Source: Ruminococcus sp. AM22-13 (GTDB taxonomy: Bacteria; Bacillota; Clostridia; Lachnospirales; Lachnospiraceae). Taken from it: DNA of 10,586 bases. Positions 6,234 through 10,586 of the stretch are shown piece by piece; position 1 is the stretch's first letter; every line of letters starts with the position of its first letter. The stretch lies in assembly GCF_003471165.1 (NCBI RefSeq), contig NZ_QRIL01000049.1:1-10586 (forward strand). The letters are read 5' to 3'. A program made the position numbers and the translations under genes. Below the pieces are notes generated by a model. The model did no database searches. It worked only from the letters and a program-made list of their open reading frames with translations, and was not told where the DNA came from.

Positions 6234-7439
6234 TTACCTTTCTGATTCTTTATGCAGGAATTTTTTATATGTGAAATCCATTCCAAATGCTCCCAATGGT
6301 GCTGTAATGATAATTGCCATAACAGCTACTGAAAGAACTATCTTTCCACATGGAAGCCCCGCTGCAAACGGAACTGAACCGATTGCAGCCTGTACTGTTG
6401 CCTTCGGAAGATATGCGATTACACAAAAAGCTCTTTCTTTTAAAGTAAGGCTGGTTTTTACTGTGCAAAGCCACACACCGAATGATCGGAAAATCAATGC
6501 TGCAAAAATCATGGCAACTGCAGCCAGTCCTGCATCCAACGTGTAACGAATATCAACAGCAGCACCTACCAGAACGAAAAGTATTACTTCTGCCGCAAGC
6601 CAGAGCTTTCCAAATTTCTCTGACAGTCTTTTTGATACAAAAGATGTGCATTTCATTCTCAGAACACACGCCATACTTACAACTGCCAGCAAACCGGACA
6701 TAGCAATTTTTCCTTCCAGCCCTCCTTCAATTGCGATTAACAGAAAAGAAAAACCAAGTACGATAATTATCTTCATACTGTTTCTCACATAATGTTTCTT
6801 TGCATATGCAGTCTCAAAAAACAGATACAACAGATATCCCACAATTGCCCCCAAAATAATTCCGAGAATAATTGAAATGGGAATGTTTGCAAATGCTTTA
6901 ATATCCGCACTGCCACCTTGTGCCATACTTAAAAATGTGGTAAATAATACGATTACAAAAATATCATCGCAGGATGCCCCAGCCATAATCATCTGCGGAA
7001 TTGCTTTCTCCGTTCCGTATTTGTTCTCCATTAACTGAACCATTCTCGGCACTACTACTGCCGGAGACACCGCTGCAAGTACAGATCCCATTACTGCAGC
7101 TTCTACTCTGGTGATTCCCAGAATAGACGGTGCAAATAATAAATAACCGATAATTTCAAAAGATGCCGGTACAAAAGACATCATAATCGCAGGTCTGCCT
7201 ACTTTCTTTAAATCATCCAGATTCAGGGATAATCCTGCCTTTAACAGGATGATGATCAGCGCCATTTTTCTCAGGTCAGCTGAGATAGAGAGAATGCTTG
7301 GATCAAGAAAATCCAGGACATACGGTCCCAGCACAATTCCGGTTGCAAGCATTCCGATAATACGTGGCAGTTTCAATTTCTGGCAGATTGCTCCCATTGC
7401 CAGACCTACCAGAAAAATAAATGATAGTGATGTTAACAT
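6234..7439 (-). CDS. CPA2-type cation/proton antiporter under fluoride riboswitch control
   Basis: Membrane protein of 401 aa with about 11-12 helices, of the Na+(K+)/H+ exchanger fold (Pfam Na_H_Exchanger type). Diagnostic parts are the first helices with KLPRIIGMLATGIVLGP, and LAAVSPAVVVPRM for the unwound helix (about 121-132). GASCDD (Asp158, Asp159) is the ion-binding Asp pair of CPA2 members. A late LPKATVQAAIG has the conserved Lys. No C-terminal RCK/TrkA domain is present. The ATG at 7439 has AAGGAG eight bases upstream. A longer frame to 7505 runs through the leader terminator and is rejected. Upstream lie a strong promoter, a fluoride aptamer and a terminator. Antiporter genes are known among fluoride-riboswitch targets. 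The likely role is relief of fluoride/acid stress, by moving fluoride or by restoring ion and pH balance; which of these, and the coupling ion, are unknown. Confidence 0.92.
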   Translation of the reverse strand: MLTSLSFIFLVGLAMGAICQKLKLPRIIGMLATGIVLGPYVLDFLDPSILSISADLRKMALIIILLKAGLSLNLDDLKKVGRPAIMMSFVPASFEIIGYLLFAPSILGITRVEAAVMGSVLAAVSPAVVVPRMVQLMENKYGTEKAIPQMIMAGASCDDIFVIVLFTTFLSMAQGGSADIKAFANIPISIILGIILGAIVGYLLYLFFETAYAKKHYVRNSMKIIIVLGFSFLLIAIEGGLEGKIAMSGLLAVVSMACVLRMKCTSFVSKRLSEKFGKLWLAAEVILFVLVGAAVDIRYTLDAGLAAVAMIFAALIFRSFGVWLCTVKTSLTLKERAFCVIAYLPKATVQAAIGSVPFAAGLPCGKIVLSVAVMAIIITAPLGAFGMDFTYKKFLHKESER

Positions 7440-7470
7440 TGATATTTCTCCTTCTTTTTGTTTTCCACAC

Positions 7471-7537
7471 AAAAAAAGCTGACACCTTCTGCGATCAATT
7501 AACATTGCTTATTAATTAATCGTAGAAGTCATCAGCT
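7471..7537 (-). terminator. Riboswitch-controlled terminator in the antiporter leader
   Basis: On the minus strand AGCTGATGACTTCTACGATT (7537 to 7518) pairs with the complementary arm ending GCAGAAGGTGTCAGCT (7477-7492), with a few mismatches and an added AATTAA/TTAATT pair near the loop. Seven T follow. The 5' arm is also the 3' segment of the fluoride aptamer, so the two folds exclude each other. Only about 30 bases separate it from the antiporter ATG, too few for another promoter. Antiporter mRNA must therefore pass it. Confidence 0.88.
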
Positions 7538-7580
7538 TAAATCAGCGGTTTTGGTTTCCCTGGGGAGAACTTCATTCCCC
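7521..7580 (-). ncRNA. Fluoride riboswitch aptamer (crcB motif)
   Basis: The minus strand fits the crcB-motif RNA. Stem P1 is GGGGA...TCCCC (7580 to 7562) around the loop ATGAAGTTC. A joining segment AAAACC leads into a short stem GCT...AGC, then the conserved end GCTGATGACTTCTACG (to 7521). Loop bases GAAGT can pair with ACTTC at the end, forming the pseudoknot known from the Thermotoga petrophila and Bacillus cereus aptamers. The joint after P1 is longer than usual and holds GGGAAACC, perhaps a tiny extra hairpin. Fluoride (with Mg2+) should lock the pseudoknot, keep CTTCTAC away from the terminator and switch the antiporter on. The match was made by eye, not with a covariance model. Confidence 0.9.
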
Positions 7581-7593
7581 AAAATTCCTGTTC

Positions 7594-7622
7594 ATCATAC
7601 TACCTGTTTTCTCTTTTGTCAA
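7594..7622 (-). promoter_or_regulatory. Strong sigma-A promoter driving the fluoride riboswitch
   Basis: Minus strand: consensus TTGACA (7617-7622), exactly 17 bases, TATGAT (7594-7599). It begins about 18 bases after the stop of the anti-sigma gene. Start near 7587 places the first aptamer base about seven nucleotides into the RNA, as expected for a leader built around the aptamer. Confidence 0.85.
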
Positions 7623-7639
7623 GCGTTCTTTTTTCATAC

Positions 7640-9496
7640 CTACCAGCCAAACGCATCCCGAATCAATGCCCCAGTTTCTCCATCTATGTAAAATAATTCT
7701 TGTTCATCCGGGGAATCTTTCCACTGGTAAGGGCAGTGGAAACTCCAGACAGGCCTGTAAACGATTCCCTCTGCGGTTTCATCAATATAATATTCCAGAC
7801 AGATTTTTGTAACTGGAATCGTGATTGATTCCGTTTCCCCTGTATCATTCTGTTCTGTAAAAAGACCAATTTCCCCGTCTTTTACATATTGTTCCACCGA
7901 TTTCATAATTTCTTCCATAGGAAGCATAGTAACTGATTCTTCCTCTTTCACTTGAAGTGGAATCGGCATATTAAAATAGCAATCTTTAAGTTCAGGTCCA
8001 AAACCTGTATTTCCCCGATAAGAATGCTGAGAAAGTCCTCCAACCGATACTCCATTCAGCAGAATTTCCGTGTCGTAATAATCATATCCTTCCGTCATGT
8101 CGCTGATTGATTTTCTTACAGAAGTTCCAGTTAAATTAGCTCTGGAAAGCAGCTGATTTATAATATTTAATTCTTCATCTTCCGTATTTTTTCCTAAAGA
8201 TCCCAGGTCTTTTTCACTTAATCCATCACACTGTATCATTCCATCTGAAACGAATAACTGCAGTCCTTTTTCTTTATTTTCCCAGACCATTTCATCTGTC
8301 GCAGATTTTTCCCAGCCATCTTTTCCTCCAAACCAAGAGCAGATTTCTTTCTCTGATATGTTGCATTTTTCCTGGATTCCTTTCGAAACATCGAAGGTAC
8401 TTCCAATAATATCGGCGTCTATCGTAAGCGTCCCTGATTTTCCCTGCAGAGAAGCTATTACATGGTTTTCATTTACCTGTAACACTGTTGTTTCTGAATC
8501 ATGTTTTTCATTTACTTCCGTAGAATCTAAAGAAGTTTCTAAACCTGTTGTTTCCTGTGTACTCTCATCCAGAGAATCCGAAGTGGGTTCTACTCCAGTA
8601 TCTTCAGCCAGCAGCTTTCCTTCTTTCCTGTATTTTTCTATGATATCCCGTACTTCATTATTTAATGGAAGGGTTAACGTAAGAGTCTGAGGCGTATATC
8701 CTCTGTAAACATCCTCCGCAGGCAGTGCATAAGAGAGCATTCCTTCTGAATCTGTAAAAGAACCAGTTTTAAAAATTTTTTCGTAAACTTTATAATCTTT
8801 CCAGGTGTAATAAATCTTACCGTTATAATCCGGATATGCCTGAATGGTCATGGAAAGCTCTACCTTGGAATCTTCTTTTAATATTTTTTCTGTCAATGCA
8901 TCATCATACAGGGTAATATGCCCATAATAGAGATTTTCCCCGTCTATCTTATTCAAAGATGCAAGTGCATCTTCTCCATTCACTGTCGCATGGTCCCTGC
9001 AACTGATCATATAGTTCCTCGCCTCGTTTGAAGGTTCACCCAGAAAGCTTAAACTACTGCCATCAAAATAAGCTTCTGTAATAGAAAGCATAGACTGTCT
9101 CCAATCCATCTCCTCAGGAGTTATATGATAAGAAGTCATATCTTCTACATTTTCTGCATTTGAATCAGGTTCTGTAACAATCATTTGGGCAGTTTCCTGT
9201 CCAGTAACACCCTGCTGCTCCAGTTCTTTATGAAGCCATCCAAGTTTTGTTGCAAGTACACCGGTGCTAATGCCTAATACAGCAGCCACCGGAAGAAGAA
9301 TCCGAATTATTTTTTTCTTATTCCCTGAACTTTTCTTTCTTCTTTTATCTGGTTTTATGACTAAATTATTCGTGTTACCAATTCTCTCATCTGGAGAATC
9401 TAAAATTCCCTTCAGAACATCTTCCATAGCTTTATCAATATTATCGGGTATCACAGTTTCTTCTTTTAAAATTTTTCTGATTTCTTTTTCATTCAT
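7640..9496 (-). CDS. Membrane-anchored anti-sigma-like protein with a large two-part ectodomain
   Basis: Protein of 618 aa. A cytoplasmic N-terminus of about 60 residues, ending in the basic KPDKRRKKSSGNKKK, precedes one helix (about 63-84, ILLPVAAVLGISTGVLAT). The outside part begins with a beta-rich region (about 130-295, MLSITEAYFDGSSLSF...) resembling the DUF4179 type found in clostridial anti-sigma proteins. A Ser/Thr/Glu-rich linker (about 300-340) follows, then a second domain of about 270 residues ending LFYIDGETGALIRDAFGW. The gene follows the sigma gene directly: the sigma stop lies inside AGGAGGTGATGG, and this ribosome binding site is eight bases before the ATG at 9496. GTG/ATG codons at 9505 and 9502 are too close to it. 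By context it should hold the ECF sigma at the membrane and sense a surface signal. The second domain is not identified, and much larger size than simple anti-sigma factors is unusual. Confidence 0.82.
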   Translation of the reverse strand: MNEKEIRKILKEETVIPDNIDKAMEDVLKGILDSPDERIGNTNNLVIKPDKRRKKSSGNKKKIIRILLPVAAVLGISTGVLATKLGWLHKELEQQGVTGQETAQMIVTEPDSNAENVEDMTSYHITPEEMDWRQSMLSITEAYFDGSSLSFLGEPSNEARNYMISCRDHATVNGEDALASLNKIDGENLYYGHITLYDDALTEKILKEDSKVELSMTIQAYPDYNGKIYYTWKDYKVYEKIFKTGSFTDSEGMLSYALPAEDVYRGYTPQTLTLTLPLNNEVRDIIEKYRKEGKLLAEDTGVEPTSDSLDESTQETTGLETSLDSTEVNEKHDSETTVLQVNENHVIASLQGKSGTLTIDADIIGSTFDVSKGIQEKCNISEKEICSWFGGKDGWEKSATDEMVWENKEKGLQLFVSDGMIQCDGLSEKDLGSLGKNTEDEELNIINQLLSRANLTGTSVRKSISDMTEGYDYYDTEILLNGVSVGGLSQHSYRGNTGFGPELKDCYFNMPIPLQVKEEESVTMLPMEEIMKSVEQYVKDGEIGLFTEQNDTGETESITIPVTKICLEYYIDETAEGIVYRPVWSFHCPYQWKDSPDEQELFYIDGETGALIRDAFGW

Positions 9497-9501
9497 ATCC
9501 A

Positions 9502-9993
9502 TCACCTCCTGATCACCCTTTTTAATTTAGCTCTTGCCCTGGAAAGTTTAGTTGATACGGTATTGCTGTTCATTTCAAGAAGAACACCTATTTCCTTTAC
9601 AGAAAATTCATCAAAATAATAGAGTTCTACAATTTTCCTACTTTCTTCATCAAGACATAAAAGCAATTGCTTCCATTCACAAAGATCCAGGTCTTCACAA
9701 TGTACACCTTCTGCAAAATTTTCCAGTTCTGTATCACGGTTCTTTTGACGGAGAATGTCTTTACATTCGTTTATCAGAATCCGAATCAGCCACGTCTTAA
9801 AATATTTCACTTCTCTCAGCCCCTGTATATTTTCATAACAGGACAGGATTGCATTTTGCAGTGCATCTGCAATGTCTTGCTCGTTCCGAAGATAAACCCA
9901 GGCTGCCTTATATAAGCTCTGCTTATTCATCCGGATCAATTGAACAAACGCTTCTTTATCTCCGTTTTTAGCTGCTGTTACCAAAGCATCCAT
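9502..9993 (-). CDS. ECF (extracytoplasmic function) RNA polymerase sigma factor
   Basis: Sigma-70 family protein of 163 aa with only regions 2 and 4. Region 2 (about 8-90) includes AWVYLRNEQDIADALQNAILSCYENI and FKTWLIRILINECKD. Region 4 (about 105-160) includes CLDEESRKIVELYYFDEFSVKEIGVLLEMNSNTVSTKLSRARAKLKR, a clear helix-turn-helix for the -35 element. The length is usual for the SigV/SigW-like class. The ATG at 9993 has AGGGGG seven bases upstream. The stop codon is embedded in the ribosome binding site of the next gene, so sigma factor and partner are translated as a coupled pair. A sequence upstream (10025-10053) resembles an ECF promoter, which suggests self-activation. The stimulus cannot be read; related pairs answer cell-envelope stress. 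Confidence 0.93.
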   Translation of the reverse strand: MDALVTAAKNGDKEAFVQLIRMNKQSLYKAAWVYLRNEQDIADALQNAILSCYENIQGLREVKYFKTWLIRILINECKDILRQKNRDTELENFAEGVHCEDLDLCEWKQLLLCLDEESRKIVELYYFDEFSVKEIGVLLEMNSNTVSTKLSRARAKLKRVIRR

Positions 9994-10024
9994 TTTTATA
10001 CCCCCTTTTCATTTTTATAACTAT

Positions 10025-10053
10025 TAGACTTGAAATATGGGCAGTTCCTTTCA
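10025..10053 (-). promoter_or_regulatory. Candidate ECF-type autoregulated promoter
   Basis: Minus strand: TGAAAG (10048-10053), then 17 bases, then AGTCTA (10025-10030). This resembles the ECF pattern TGAAAC-16/17-CGTC known from SigW/SigV-type factors. It lies just upstream of the sigma gene, giving a leader of about 25-30 bases. No sigma-A promoter is evident there. Confidence 0.5.
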
Positions 10054-10073
10054 AAAATTTTTTATTTTATACC

Positions 10074-10111
10074 AAAAAAAACACAGGCAATCGAAGAGGG
10101 ATCGTCAATGT
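10074..10111 (-). terminator. Probable second terminator of the rRNA-tRNA operon
   Basis: Minus strand: ACATTGACGATC (10111 to 10100) can pair with GATTGCCTGTGT (10092 to 10081) with G-U pairs and two mismatches. Eight T follow. The stem is imperfect. Its place, behind the stronger terminator at 10194-10233, fits the tandem terminators often found at the end of rRNA operons. Between the two (10112-10193) no gene is seen. Confidence 0.4.
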
Positions 10112-10193
10112 CTTTTTATTCTCAATTTTCAAATTTGCTCATTTATGGTTGAAAAAAGGTACTTATCTGGTTCCTTTCCATTTTTAACAAAAC

Positions 10194-10233
10194 AAAAAAG
10201 CCAGAAAGCCTTGATTTCACTGACTTTCTGACT
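10194..10233 (-). terminator. Intrinsic terminator after tRNA-Trp
   Basis: Minus strand AGTCAGAAAG (10233 to 10224) pairs with CTTTCTGGCT (10208 to 10199) along ten positions, one of them T-G. TTTTTTG follows. It starts ten bases after the tRNA 3' end, so it should end the rRNA-tRNA transcript. Confidence 0.85.
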
Positions 10234-10242
10234 CGTTAGAAG

Positions 10243-10313
10243 CAGGGGATGAGAGAATCGAACTCCCACCAAAGGTTTTGGAGACCCCTATCATACCATT
10301 TGACCAATCCCCT
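10243..10313 (-). tRNA. tRNA-Trp (anticodon CCA)
   Basis: The 71 bases fold as a full cloverleaf. Acceptor stem AGGGGAT/ATCCCCT has seven perfect pairs, the D stem is GTCA/TGAT, and the anticodon stem is GGGGT/ACCTT with two G-U pairs. The anticodon loop CTCCAAA holds CCA after the constant T. The T arm is GGGAG-TTCGATT-CTCTC and the discriminator is G, as in bacterial tRNA-Trp. The terminal CCA is not encoded (CTT follows), so it must be added after transcription. The gene lies downstream of the 23S gene and is likely processed from the rRNA transcript. Confidence 0.95.
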
Positions 10314-10539
10314 ACAAAGTATATTTTATATACTCTCAAAACTACATACATGTTGACATTTCCTTGAGAATTAACTTCCTGCGTGCCGATTGAGTATTGT
10401 ACTCCAGCGGTGGTCACTTCGTGACTTTGTCACTCAGTGTCATTTGCTTCGCAAATGTTCAGTCTGTATCAGGAATGCTTCTCCACAAGCAAGCTTGCTC
10501 CGAATCCTTCCTGCTCCATCCTGCCGCTTCCTCGGCTAG
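10314..10539 (-). other. rRNA operon spacer, hairpin-rich, without a 5S gene
   Basis: 226 bases between the 23S 3' end and tRNA-Trp. No 5S rRNA sequence is present. On the minus strand two small perfect hairpins close on the same GAA loop: CATTTGC-GAA-GCAAATG (10441-10457) and GTCAC-GAA-GTGAC (10413-10425). Nearer the 23S end lies the 12-base palindrome AGCAAGCTTGCT. Nearer the tRNA, TTCTCAA pairs at a distance with TTGAGAG, next to GTATGTAGTTTTGAGAG, a segment like those seen in Firmicute rRNA spacers. These are likely RNA processing structures. Confidence 0.6.
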
Positions 10540-10586
10540 TTGGTCAAGCCCTCACCCGATTAGTAACAGTCAGCTCCATGTGTTAC
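10540..10586 (-). rRNA. 23S ribosomal RNA, 3' terminal end only
   Basis: The minus strand reads through ACATGGAGCTGACTGTTACT and AATCGGGTGAGGGCTTGACC to a final AA. This is the well-known 3' terminus of Firmicute 23S rRNA (ACTAATCGGTCGAGGGCTTGACC type, here with GGGT for GGTC). Only about 47 bases are inside the window. The exact 3' end is set by likeness and may be off by a few bases. Confidence 0.88.

Noticed and set aside
7440..7505. 22-codon N-terminal extension of the antiporter (MLIDRRRCQLFLCGKQKEGEIS)
   Set aside because: This stretch is the riboswitch terminator and its tail. The ATG at 7439 has AAGGAG at the right distance and opens directly into the first membrane helix.
7521..7580. 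Manganese (yybP-ykoY) riboswitch as an alternative reading of the GGGGA leader
   Set aside because: The leader begins GGGGA and contains GGGAAACC as in some yybP RNAs. However, the conserved yybP loops are absent, while the fluoride core (ATG loop, GCTGATGAC, CTAC end, pseudoknot) is complete.
10217..10417. 66-codon minus-strand frame across the tRNA gene
   Set aside because: It runs through tRNA-Trp, its terminator and the rRNA spacer, which are structural RNA regions.

Overview
The window looks like a short stretch, possibly a whole contig, from a gut Firmicute of the family Lachnospiraceae (Blautia / Mediterraneibacter / Dorea-like). The evidence is a moderate-to-low GC content, strong AGGAGG-type ribosome binding sites, a clostridial ECF sigma/anti-sigma pair, a cytoplasmic GH3 beta-glucosidase beside an AraC regulator, and a split ThrE exporter. 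This assignment is an inference from gene content; no species can be named. One end stops inside a 23S rRNA gene. The other stops inside a frame-disturbed esterase gene. Both are typical of an assembly break.

Layout from left to right. (1) 1-481, minus: 5' part of an SGNH/GDSL esterase with a near-consensus promoter. The frame is disturbed near 77-80. (2) 588-962: AT-rich, no gene, with a strong hairpin terminator at 749-793. (3) 963-2170, minus: a two-gene ThrE-type threonine/serine exporter (small YjjB-like and large YjjP-like subunits, 4-nt overlap). Its leader carries a 164-bp imperfect palindrome (2257-2420) that looks like a MITE. (4) 2478-3239 minus and 3384-5654 plus: a divergent AraC regulator and GH3 beta-glucosidase. 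They share an intergenic region with two identical 11-bp direct repeats set 20 bp apart next to a promoter with a weak -35, a plausible AraC activation site. (5) 5872-6084, minus: a 70-aa two-helix membrane protein. (6) 6234-7439, minus: a CPA2-type cation/proton antiporter.

(7) The 148-nt leader of the antiporter (7440-7587) is the most informative element. A TTGACA-17-TATGAT promoter is followed by a fluoride (crcB-motif) riboswitch aptamer whose 3' part forms one arm of an intrinsic terminator. Fluoride binding is therefore expected to allow read-through into the antiporter, and perhaps into the small membrane protein gene. This points to a role in fluoride stress. (8) 7640-9993, minus: an ECF sigma factor and a large membrane-anchored anti-sigma-like protein in one operon, with a likely self-recognised ECF promoter upstream. 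No separate terminator follows it, so the riboswitch terminator probably ends this operon too. (9) 10074-10586, minus: the end of an rRNA operon, with the 23S rRNA 3' end, a hairpin-rich spacer without a 5S gene, tRNA-Trp(CCA) and apparently two terminators in tandem.

No CRISPR array, transposase, phage gene or wholly new multigene system was seen. The points most worth following are the fluoride-controlled antiporter unit, the MITE in the thrE leader, the large two-part ectodomain of the anti-sigma protein and the 5S-less rRNA operon tail.
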